Shown one piece after another: positions 1-6,023 of a stretch of DNA of 14,868 nt. Position 1 is the first letter of the stretch. Each line of letters starts with the position of its first letter. Below the pieces are notes generated by a model. That model did no database searches. It saw only the letters and a list, made by a program, of their open reading frames with translations, and had not been told where the DNA came from. Origin of the DNA: Rhodospirillales bacterium (lineage in GTDB: Bacteria; Pseudomonadota; Alphaproteobacteria; CACIAM-22H2); contig JACQAF010000044.1 in NCBI GenBank assembly GCA_016195145.1, positions 1 to 14,868 of the forward strand. The letters run 5' to 3'. The translations under genes and the position numbers were made by a program.

Positions 1-682
1 TCTTCACCGGCGAGTCGGAGACGACCCGGTTGGTGACGTTGATGATATTGCGGTCGCGCGTCTCGATGCGCACCAGCCGCCAGGTCATGTCGACCACCTG
101 GCCCTCGTCGAGACTGCCGACCTTGACCCAGTCGCCGACGCGGAACGGCTGCGACAATGCGATGGCGATCCCGGCGAACATCTCGCCCAGCGTCGATTGC
201 GCCGACAGGCCGATGATCAGGGCGAAGGCGCCGGACAGCGTGGCGAGCGCAGTGATCGACTGGCCGTAGACGAACTGCATGATGGTCAGGCCGGCGAACA
301 GGTAGATGAGGGCGCGGATCACGGCGACCAGGAGCTTGGGCACCGCGAGGCGGCCGTCGCGCTTTATCATCACGTCCCAGACGAAGAAGCGGATCGCCAT
401 GTCGATGGTGAAGCCGATCGACAGGATGAGCAGGGCGCGGACCGTCTGATGGAAATCCTCCAGCGTGGCGAAGATCGCGTCGAACCACAGCGGATACGAC
501 CAGTTCTCCGACATGCTCAGCACGATGAAAAGCAGCGCCAGCTGCAAGCCCAGATAGAGCAGGTTGTTGCGCGTGACGAAAATCGAGCATAGCAGCGCCG
601 ACAGCGTCGTAATGGCGAAGATGATCACCCCCGCCAGGACCATTATGTCGACGAATGTGTCGGGAATGCCGTGGCTTATCAT
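1..682 (-). CDS. MscS-family mechanosensitive ion channel, C-terminal part beyond window edge
   Basis: The - strand reads open from an ATG at 682 to the left edge, giving 227 residues with no stop, so the gene is partial. Hydrophobic segments lie at about residues 9-35, 41-58, 81-101 and 115-138. A Gly/Ala-rich helix (about 145-175) follows and runs into QPFRVGDWVKVG (178-189) and then a small beta domain with VVDMTWRLVRIETRD. This helix plus PFRxGD arrangement is the pore helix and beta domain of MscS channels, which open under membrane tension to release solutes during osmotic downshock. Four helices precede the pore helix, more than the two of E. coli MscS, so it belongs to a longer subgroup. 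Any extra C-terminal domain lies outside the window. It follows the permease gene after 31 bases. The purine-rich GAGGAAGG at about 708-715 is far (about 25 bases) from this ATG, so the start is not certain. Confidence 0.85.
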   Translation of the reverse strand, partial: MISHGIPDTFVDIMVLAGVIIFAITTLSALLCSIFVTRNNLLYLGLQLALLFIVLSMSENWSYPLWFDAIFATLEDFHQTVRALLILSIGFTIDMAIRFFVWDVMIKRDGRLAVPKLLVAVIRALIYLFAGLTIMQFVYGQSITALATLSGAFALIIGLSAQSTLGEMFAGIAIALSQPFRVGDWVKVGSLDEGQVVDMTWRLVRIETRDRNIINVTNRVVSDSPVK

Positions 683-713
683 GCGCGGGCGCCCATCGGG
701 ATACGTCCCTTCC

Positions 714-2108
714 TCACTGCCCGGCGACCGGCACCGGCGCGCCGGCCGGACCGGCAGCCGGAACGGAAGCCGTGCGACGCAGATTGACGGCGAACTCCTC
801 CTCGGGGCTGCACACCAGCCGGCGGCGCGCGAACAGGGCGAAATAGGCGAGGCCGATGACGAACATGACGCCGACGCCGATCAGGCCGGGGCGGATCGCC
901 GGGATGAAAAACATCATGATCAGCGACACGATGGCGATGCCGAGGGCGGTCGCGGCGCCAGTGGCGCCGATCGGGCTGCGATAGGGGCGCGGCATGTCGG
1001 GATAGGTGCGACGCAGGATGACATAGGACAGCATCTGCAACACATACGAGATCACGGCGGAGAACACCGACATGTTCAACAGGATCGCCGCCGCCGGAAT
1101 ATCCTTCGGCGCGTATTCGATCGCCACCGCCGCGAGATAGCCGATCGTGCCGCCGGCGATCAGCGCCACATGCGGCGTCTTGCGCGTCGAATGGGCGAGG
1201 GACAGCGTCCGCGGCAGATAGCCGGCGCGGGCGGTCGCGAAGACGCTGCGGCCGAAGGCATAGATCATGGCGTGAAAGCTGGCGATCTGGCCGATCATGG
1301 CCATGACCGACAGCGTCACCGGATCGAACGTGCCGTGGAGAAGGGTGTTCATCGCCAAACGCAACGGTTCCTCGGCGGTGCTGAGGAAACTGGCGCCGGG
1401 CGGCGCCGCCGAATTGAAGACGAGGGTCATCAGCGCGGCGAAAATCAGCGTCACCATGCCCCAGATCAGCCCGCGCGGGATGTTGCGCGGCGGGTCCTTG
1501 CTTTCCTCGGCGGCGACGCCGGCCTGCTCGATGGCGAGATAGAACCAGATCGCGAACGGCATCGCCCAGACCACGCCGCTGACGCCGCGCGGCAGCCATG
1601 ACGATCCGCCGAACTCGGCATCGAAATCGAGCGCAAATCTGAGATCGAAATGCGGAATGGCGGTGATCCAGAATGTCGCCAGTACGCCCAGCGCCATCGT
1701 CGCCAGCACAATCGCGATGATGCACGTCGCGCGCATGCTATGAATGACCACGGCGGCGGCCAGGATATAGGCGACGTTCTGCGCCAGCCCGGCGGCGAAA
1801 CCGCCCCATGGACCGAGCGCGCTGCGCGCATAGGCATAGGCGCCGCCGGCGAACGGCATCGCCGACGCCAGCTCGGCGAGCGAAAACGCCAGCGCCATGT
1901 ACATCACCGAAATGATCAGCGTCGCGACCAGCAGGCCGCCGAACCCGCCCATGGCGAGGCCGAGATTCCAGCCGGAAAATTCGCCGGTAATGACCGCGCT
2001 GACCCCCAGTCCCCAGAGCGACCACGCGCCGGCATAGCGAACGAGGCGGCGGGAGGCGAAATATCCCGGCGCGACCGGCACGTAGTCGGGTGAGCCCGAA
2101 TCAGCCAT
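714..2108 (-). CDS. APC-superfamily permease, ethanolamine-permease-like, apparently missing one helix
   Basis: A 464-residue polytopic inner-membrane protein that probably imports an amine or amino acid. The N-terminal part (LWGLGVSAVITGEFSGWNLG, residues 31-50), the FAGGAYAYARSALG loop (86-99), PFAIWFYLAIEQAGVAAEES (184-203) and the FGRSVFATARAGYLPR segment (285-300) match what I know of the ethanolamine permease subgroup of the APC superfamily. I count 11 hydrophobic segments rather than 12. After the third (about 101-125) the sequence goes directly to RATCIIAIVLATMAL, where relatives have about 38 more residues including a helix. The reading frame stays open, so this looks like an in-frame loss, not a frameshift. 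An in-frame GTG at 2126 would add six residues (MCGCGA); I chose ATG at 2108, although neither has a strong ribosome site. It is probably co-transcribed with the downstream channel gene. Substrate is inferred only. Confidence 0.85.
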   Translation of the reverse strand: MADSGSPDYVPVAPGYFASRRLVRYAGAWSLWGLGVSAVITGEFSGWNLGLAMGGFGGLLVATLIISVMYMALAFSLAELASAMPFAGGAYAYARSALGPWGGFAAGLAQNVAYILAAAVVIHSMRATCIIAIVLATMALGVLATFWITAIPHFDLRFALDFDAEFGGSSWLPRGVSGVVWAMPFAIWFYLAIEQAGVAAEESKDPPRNIPRGLIWGMVTLIFAALMTLVFNSAAPPGASFLSTAEEPLRLAMNTLLHGTFDPVTLSVMAMIGQIASFHAMIYAFGRSVFATARAGYLPRTLSLAHSTRKTPHVALIAGGTIGYLAAVAIEYAPKDIPAAAILLNMSVFSAVISYVLQMLSYVILRRTYPDMPRPYRSPIGATGAATALGIAIVSLIMMFFIPAIRPGLIGVGVMFVIGLAYFALFARRRLVCSPEEEFAVNLRRTASVPAAGPAGAPVPVAGQ

Positions 2109-2181
2109 CGCGCCGCATCCGCACACACGGCAATGCGCGCCGGCAACGCCCGTTCAATCGTTTATTCATGCTTTCCCCCGC

Positions 2182-2210
2182 CCGTAACCGTCTGGAATAG
2201 ACCGTAATCC
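2182..2210. other. Direct and inverted repeats upstream of permease (operator candidate)
   Basis: In the 145-base gap before the permease start, CCGTAACC (2182-2189) is repeated as CCGTAATCC (2202-2210). Between them lies the inverted repeat GTCT-GGAAT-AGAC (2190-2202). Paired half-sites near a transporter gene can be a regulator binding site, but no known consensus is recognised. Confidence 0.25.
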
Positions 2211-2253
2211 CGTCGCCGGGCGCGATCAATCGCTATACGCGGGCGGGAGCCGT

Positions 2254-3159
2254 TCAGGCCGGCTGGAACGCCCGTTTCAGCCGCGCCCGAGCCGCGCGCC
2301 CGAGCCGCAGATTCCAGCAATTGACAATCGCCAGCCGGAAGCCGCCCGGCGGCATCGCATGGTGAGCCGGGTCGCGGCCATCCTCGAAGGTGATCTGGAT
2401 TGACGACACGCCCGGTTCGCGCCGCAGGGCCTCGACGGCCGCCGGGTCGATGCGCCACATCGGCCCGTGCGCGCCGAATAGGACGACGCTGTAGCCGCGT
2501 CGTCGGTCGGCGTCGGTAAAGCGCCACACGCCGTCCTTGTACAAGCGCACCACCGCCGCGAGCCAGCCGGGACCGTTGAGGTCGAGCCATTGTTCGGCCA
2601 TGCGCAGATGGCATTCGATGATCCGCCCGCCAATCGTCTCAAGATTAACAACGCCCGTGAAGCCCTTGAGATTTTTACGTAACCATCGGCCAATATAGGC
2701 TTCGAGCCGAGGCCGGCGGCGGGCATGGACGATCCAGCAATCGAAGGTGCCGCGCCCGCGGCCGGGCTTGCCGGTCGCGTGCCGCCACCAGCGCGGCGCG
2801 CCGTCGACAACGACCGCGTCGGTGCTCACATGGTTACCGGTCAGCAGCTCCATCCACATATGGCCGGGCTCGATCGAGGCGGCATAGTCGCGCGCCGAGC
2901 GGATGACCCGCCCGCCCGTGCCCATGCCGCGCATGTTCATGATCGGCTTCGAAAACACCGGAAAGCGCGGCGGCGACGTGCCGTGCGGGCCGTGGGCGAT
3001 GCCCTGCGTCGCGCAGATATTGAGCTTGTTGTGGATCCAGCGCCGTTCGGGATACAGCGCCCAGGCGGTCGCCTCGTCGACGGGAATCGTCAGCCCCCGC
3101 GGCACCGGCTGGTTCTCGAAATACTGCCACCGCCAGCTATCGACGCCGAGAAAAGGCAT
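2254..3159 (-). CDS. Uncharacterised ATP-grasp-like protein
   Basis: A 301-residue soluble protein with no signal peptide. By eye it has the shape of an ATP-grasp fold: WIHNKL (41-46), FPVFSKP (66-72) followed by a Gly-rich MRGMGTGG (76-83), then MELLTGNHVSTDAVVVDG (103-120), and near residue 170 VNLETIGGRIIECHLR (171-186). In ATP-grasp enzymes such positions hold the ATP-binding lysine, the hinge glutamates and the metal-binding E-x-N; here the last is E-C-H. If active it would join a carboxylate to an amine or thiol with ATP, but the substrate is unknown. A longer reading frame (to 3219) overlaps the tRNA gene, so I take the ATG at 3157-3159, which has an AGGA about 13 bases upstream. It starts 32 bases after tRNA-Ser on the same strand. 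I recall similar unnamed proteins in other alphaproteobacteria. Fold assignment is moderate, function unknown. Confidence 0.75.
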   Translation of the reverse strand: MPFLGVDSWRWQYFENQPVPRGLTIPVDEATAWALYPERRWIHNKLNICATQGIAHGPHGTSPPRFPVFSKPIMNMRGMGTGGRVIRSARDYAASIEPGHMWMELLTGNHVSTDAVVVDGAPRWWRHATGKPGRGRGTFDCWIVHARRRPRLEAYIGRWLRKNLKGFTGVVNLETIGGRIIECHLRMAEQWLDLNGPGWLAAVVRLYKDGVWRFTDADRRRGYSVVLFGAHGPMWRIDPAAVEALRREPGVSSIQITFEDGRDPAHHAMPPGGFRLAIVNCWNLRLGRAARARLKRAFQPA

Positions 3160-3191
3160 GCGCCCGTTTACGTCCTGTGTTCCGCGACCAT

Positions 3192-3281
3192 TGGCGGATG
3201 GGGTGGGATTCGAACCCACGAGGAGCTTGCACCCCTGCCGGTTTTCAAGACCGGTGCCTTAAACCGCTCGGCCACCCATCC
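3192..3281 (-). tRNA. tRNA-Ser (anticodon TGA)
   Basis: Read on the - strand, the acceptor stem GGATGGG (3275-3281) pairs with CCCATCC (3196-3202), followed by discriminator G (3195) and an encoded CCA (3192-3194). The anticodon stem-loop is CCGGT-CTTGAAA-ACCGG, giving anticodon TGA, which decodes UCA and other UCN codons. A long variable arm of about 17 bases, typical of serine tRNAs, precedes the T arm GTGGG-TTCGAAT-CCCAC. All stems pair fully. The 3' end lies 32 bases before the start of the ATP-grasp-like gene on the same strand, with no oligo-T terminator between them. Confidence 0.97.
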
Positions 3282-3295
3282 GGATCAGGGGGAAA

Positions 3296-3324
3296 TGCCT
3301 ACGGGTTTCGGCGGCGCAGGGCAA
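3296..3324 (-). promoter_or_regulatory. Probable promoter of tRNA-Ser
   Basis: On the - strand TTGCCC (3319-3324) and TAGGCA (3296-3301) are separated by exactly 17 bases, close to sigma-70-type -35 and -10 elements. The predicted start point, about 3289, lies roughly 7-8 bases before the tRNA 5' end and is preceded by a C-rich discriminator, as is common for stable RNA genes. No other good promoter is visible for the tRNA or for the ATP-grasp-like gene behind it. Confidence 0.45.
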
Positions 3325-3565
3325 GCCCAAGACGGATTCGAGGCGCGGCGTCGGCATATTGCCGGGCGGGCCGAGAAAACAGGATTTTTTCGGCGAAGCT
3401 GTTATGAAGCTGCTATGATGCCGGCGGCCATGTGCTTGGTGCGATTCGTCAATCCGCCGTGCGCCGGTCGGTTTCTGCTGGCATGGGCGGGGGTGCGTGT
3501 TTCCTCCGCCGATGCTCCAATCATGCGGCTTCGAGACCGCGAACCCAGCCCGAGGAGGAGTGTCG
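3325..3565. other. Divergent intergenic region
   Basis: This is the gap between the leftward tRNA and the rightward small exported protein. It holds an 11-base tandem repeat (GAAGCTGTTAT then GAAGCTGCTAT, 3395-3416) that runs into TATGAT (3414-3419), a possible but poor -10 element without a matching -35. A short hairpin GCGG-CTTCGAGA-CCGC lies just before the small gene's ribosome site. No gene is supported: short open frames here look like chance in GC-rich sequence. Confidence 0.4.
3553..3560 (+). promoter_or_regulatory. Strong ribosome binding site of the small exported protein
   Basis: AGGAGGAG ends five bases before the ATG at 3566. It is the best Shine-Dalgarno match in the window. 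It decides the start of the small gene against the upstream in-frame ATG at 3497 and suggests high translation. Confidence 0.8.
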
Positions 3566-3871
3566 ATGCGTAAACTGGTTCTTGCCGCCTTCCTGATCGC
3601 CGGTTTCTTGCCGGCCGTCGCCCAAGCCCAGACCGTGAGCATCGTCACCGGCGCCACGATCGGCGGCCTCATCGGCTCGGTCTATAATTCGGGTCTTGCC
3701 GCTACCAGCGCGGCGGTTAGCTCCGCCGTCTCCGGGGCCGCATCGGCCGTGGCGACCGCCGCTCCGGCGGCGGCGACCGCCATCGGCGCCGCAATCGCCG
3801 GCGCGTCGACGCCGGTTCTCGTCGGCGTGGCCGCCGGCGGTATCGTCGGCTACTGGCTCGCCTATCGGTAA
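3566..3871 (+). CDS. Small exported Ala/Gly-rich protein of unknown function
   Basis: A 101-residue product with a clear Sec signal peptide (MRKLVLAAFLIAGFLPAVAQA, cleavage likely after residue 21). The mature part, about 80 residues, is made almost only of Ala, Gly, Val, Ser, Thr and Ile. About 23 residues are Ala, and there is no Asp, Glu, Lys or His; the only charged residue is the final Arg. Two Gly-zipper-like hydrophobic runs (TGATIGGLIGSVY at about 27-39 and VLVGVAAGGIVGYWLAY at about 84-100) flank a low-complexity Ala/Ser/Thr middle. This suggests a membrane-inserting or self-assembling periplasmic peptide, but I recognise no family. The start is fixed by a strong AGGAGGAG site and the signal peptide. 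The gene stands alone, in a divergent position to the tRNA and 214 bases before the DUF218 gene. Confidence 0.8.
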   Translation: MRKLVLAAFLIAGFLPAVAQAQTVSIVTGATIGGLIGSVYNSGLAATSAAVSSAVSGAASAVATAAPAAATAIGAAIAGASTPVLVGVAAGGIVGYWLAYR

Positions 3872-3987
3872 ACGGCCGCGCCACGACGCGAACAGGCGGC
3901 GGGGCGGCCGGGTTCACGGACGCTTCGCCGGGCAGGGGATCTGCGCCGGATTTGCCGGGCGCGAAAACGTGTTTTGCCCGATGTTTT

Positions 3988-4025
3988 GCGGCTGTCAGCC
4001 GCCATATTTCCCCATGTGCGGGGAA
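3988..4025 (+). other. Two consecutive stem-loops between small protein and DUF218 gene
   Basis: GCGGCT-GTC-AGCCGC (3988-4002) and TTCCCC-ATGTGC-GGGGAA (4008-4025) are perfect six-pair hairpins six bases apart. Neither is followed by a clear run of T, so a classic intrinsic terminator is not shown. They could end the small gene's transcript, protect its 3' end, or form the leader of the next gene. GTTTTGC occurs twice just upstream (3971-3977 and 3983-3989). Confidence 0.35.
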
Positions 4026-4085
4026 TAGAGACATCGGCAGCAGCGTTGCCAAGACAACCCGACCGGACTACATCTAGCCGCCCCG

Positions 4086-4913
4086 ATGAGCGCCGATTCC
4101 TTCTTTTCCCTATCGAAGCTGTTCTGGTTCTTCGCCGAACCAAGCAGCCTTCTTCTCTTCGCCTGGCTCCTCGGCAGCGCCTTGCTGTGGACGCGCCGAT
4201 GGCTTGGCCTCGGGCGCATCGTCGTCACGACCGCAGCCCTGTTTACATTCGCGGCCGGATTGCTGCCACTCGGCCAGTGGCTTCTCCAGCCGATCGAGAA
4301 CCGCTTCCCCGCGTCGACCGCCGTGCCGACGCAGATCGACGGCATCATCGTTCTCGGCGGCGTGATCGACGATTACGTTATCGGCAAGCGCGGCATCCCG
4401 CGCTCCCCTAGCGGCGCCGGCTCGCCGCGCCTCGATACCTTTATCGATCTGGTGCGGCGTTATCCGATGGCGCGCCATGTCTTTACCGGCGGTTCGACCG
4501 AGTTGTACGAAGGCCGCGATACCGAGGCCGATATCGTCCGGCGCATCTTCGCCCGGCTCGGCGTCGATACGACGCAGATCGTGTTCGAGGATAGATCGCG
4601 CAACACCTATGAGAACGCAACGTTCAGCTATGCCCTGATCAAGCCCAGGCCGGGCGAGCGGTGGTTGCTGATTACCTCCGCCCGCCATATGCCGCGCGCC
4701 GTCGGTACCTTCCGCAATGTCGGATGGAAGAACATCATCGCCTATCCGATCGACTATGCGACCGAAACCACGACCGTTTTCGAGCCCGAGTTCGGTCTCG
4801 GATCGAACCTGCATTACGTCGCCGAGGCGATTCGCGAATATGCCGGCCTGCTTGCCTATTATTATTCCGGCCGGACAGACGCCCTGTTTCCGAGCCCCAT
4901 TCCGCCGTCATAG
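4086..4913 (+). CDS. DUF218/YdcF-family (ElyC-like) membrane protein
   Basis: A 275-residue protein with two N-terminal membrane helices (about 10-34 and 42-62) and then a DUF218 domain (about 84-265). Family signatures are visible: IDGIIVLGG (84-92), HVFTGG (131-136), E147, the SRNTYENA segment (171-178) and TSARHMPRA (197-205). The family includes E. coli YdcF, SanA and ElyC; ElyC affects envelope integrity and peptidoglycan assembly, but no enzymatic reaction is firmly known. The location, 89 bases before a lytic transglycosylase and at the head of a run of wall genes, supports an envelope role. The ATG at 4086 lacks an evident Shine-Dalgarno sequence, but the residues right after it match the usual N-terminus of the family (short polar start, then SKLFWFFAEPS). 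Confidence 0.9.
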   Translation: MSADSFFSLSKLFWFFAEPSSLLLFAWLLGSALLWTRRWLGLGRIVVTTAALFTFAAGLLPLGQWLLQPIENRFPASTAVPTQIDGIIVLGGVIDDYVIGKRGIPRSPSGAGSPRLDTFIDLVRRYPMARHVFTGGSTELYEGRDTEADIVRRIFARLGVDTTQIVFEDRSRNTYENATFSYALIKPRPGERWLLITSARHMPRAVGTFRNVGWKNIIAYPIDYATETTTVFEPEFGLGSNLHYVAEAIREYAGLLAYYYSGRTDALFPSPIPPS

Positions 4914-4990
4914 ATCGCTTGCGCGCGGGTTTGAATTGCTGGCGGGGGTGCGCTGTGGCAAGAAGGCGCGCCGAACCGTACCGATGGGGT

Positions 4991-4996
4991 TATAAT
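4991..4996 (+). promoter_or_regulatory. Consensus -10 box placed for a leaderless transcript
   Basis: TATAAT is a perfect -10 hexamer in otherwise GC-rich DNA and ends six bases before the ATG at 5003. A start point at normal distance would fall on or next to that A. No convincing -35 box lies 16-19 bases upstream (the sequence there is GC-only), and there is no well-placed Shine-Dalgarno site, which fits leaderless translation. Confidence 0.4.
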
Positions 4997-5002
4997 TTCG
5001 AC

Positions 5003-5983
5003 ATGCGCGCGTTTCGATTCGTTCTTGCTATATACGCCGTTTTTGCCGCCGTCCATCCCGTGCGGGCGGCCGAGCTCGATTTCGACGCCTGGCTCATGGG
5101 CGTGCGCGCCGAAGGTCTTCAGCGCGGCCTGTCGGCGCGCACGCTTGACGAAGCGCTGGCCGGCGTTGCGCCTATTCCGCGCGTGCTCGAACTCGACCGC
5201 CGCCAGCCGGAAGTGACCCAGACCTTTGACGAGTACATGGCCCGCGTCGTCAACAAGGCGCGGATCGAGACCGGCCGGCAGCGCCTGGCCGAACATCGGG
5301 ACATCCTTGACCGCGTATCGCGCCGCTATGGCGTACAACAGCGGTTCATCGTCGCGTTATGGGCGATCGAAACCGATTTCGGCCGGTTCACCGGCAATTT
5401 CCCGGTGATCGCGGCCCTCGCCACGCTCGCCCATGACGGGCGGCGCAGCGCCTTTTTCCGCGAAGAGCTGTTCAACGCCCTGACTATCGTCGATCGCAGT
5501 TTCGTGGCGGCGCGCGATATGCGCGGCTCGTGGGCTGGCGCCATGGGGCAGAGCCAGTTTATGCCGTCAAGCTTTCTTGCTTTTGCCGTCGATGGCGACG
5601 GCGACGGCAAGATCGACATCTGGAATTCGCGGACCGATGTCTTCGCCTCGGCGGCCAATTACCTAGCCAAATCGGGCTGGAAGGATACCGAGACCTGGGG
5701 GCGGGAGGTACGCCTGCCGACCGGCTTCGACCGGGCGCTGATCGAGGGCGTGCGCGTCCAAACCCAGAAGCCGCTCAGCCAGTGGCAGGCCCTTGGCGTT
5801 CGCCGCGCCGATGGCGGCGATCTGCCCGGACGCGACCTAATGGCCTCGCTGATCCAGCCCGGGGGCAGCGACGGCCGGGCCTATCTCGTCTACGATAATT
5901 ACCGGGTCTTGCTGCGCTGGAACCGGTCGCTATTTTTTGCCACCGCCGTCGGCCACCTTGCCGATCAGATCGGCGACAGGTAG
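5003..5983 (+). CDS. mltB: Lytic murein transglycosylase, MltB family
   Basis: A 326-residue periplasmic enzyme that cleaves the MurNAc-GlcNAc bond of peptidoglycan and leaves 1,6-anhydro-MurNAc ends. A signal peptide (1-22, ending HPVRA) has no lipobox cysteine, so it is probably soluble, unlike E. coli MltB. The SLT-type domain follows: IVALWAIETDFGRFTGNFPV (116-135) contains the catalytic Glu123. AMGQSQFMPSS (180-190) lines the substrate groove, and DGDGDGKIDIWN (198-209) is the Ca/substrate loop typical of the family. The open frame extends upstream to 4661 but that part overlaps the DUF218 gene; the ATG at 5003 is chosen for the signal peptide. A consensus TATAAT lies right in front of it. 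It is followed by rlpA after 40 bases; the two act on the same polymer. Confidence 0.93.
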   Translation: MRAFRFVLAIYAVFAAVHPVRAAELDFDAWLMGVRAEGLQRGLSARTLDEALAGVAPIPRVLELDRRQPEVTQTFDEYMARVVNKARIETGRQRLAEHRDILDRVSRRYGVQQRFIVALWAIETDFGRFTGNFPVIAALATLAHDGRRSAFFREELFNALTIVDRSFVAARDMRGSWAGAMGQSQFMPSSFLAFAVDGDGDGKIDIWNSRTDVFASAANYLAKSGWKDTETWGREVRLPTGFDRALIEGVRVQTQKPLSQWQALGVRRADGGDLPGRDLMASLIQPGGSDGRAYLVYDNYRVLLRWNRSLFFATAVGHLADQIGDR

Positions 5984-6009
5984 ATTGCTATATCTATTGT
6001 TTTACCGAT

Positions 6010-6019
6010 GGGTGCACCC
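6010..6019. other. Palindrome GGGTGCACCC before the rlpA start
   Basis: A perfect 10-base palindrome ends four bases before the ATG at 6024, at the place where a Shine-Dalgarno sequence would be expected. An AT-rich stretch (5989-6004, with TATATC) lies just upstream and could supply a -10 element. It may be an operator or simply chance. Confidence 0.25.
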
Positions 6020-6023
6020 CTAG

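Noticed and set aside
30..592. Open frames on the + strand across the channel gene
   Set aside because: They run antisense to a frame with clear MscS sequence features; their Asp/Glu/His/Arg-rich products are typical of antisense frames in GC-rich genes.
679..1725. Long - strand frame of 348 codons overlapping the permease
   Set aside because: Arg/His/Asp-rich product with no domain features; it is a shifted frame of the permease, which has clear transporter motifs.
3160..3219. N-terminal extension of the ATP-grasp-like protein up to 3219
   Set aside because: The extra 20 codons run into the tRNA-Ser 3' part; the ATG at 3159 avoids this and has an AGGA upstream.
3192..3281. tRNA-Ser as a phage or island attachment site
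   Set aside because: No repeat of the tRNA 3' end is seen elsewhere in the window and no integrase or phage gene is present.
2725..3573. 282-codon + strand frame across the ATP-grasp-like gene and tRNA
   Set aside because: It is antisense to both and includes translated tRNA sequence (the familiar GWDSNPRGA-like stretch from a serine tRNA in another frame).
4110..4814. 234-codon - strand frame within the DUF218 gene
   Set aside because: Antisense to a recognisable family; composition is that of a GC-rich shadow frame.
4661..5002. Upstream extension of the transglycosylase frame
   Set aside because: It overlaps the end of the DUF218 gene, has an Arg-rich composition and would bury the signal peptide.
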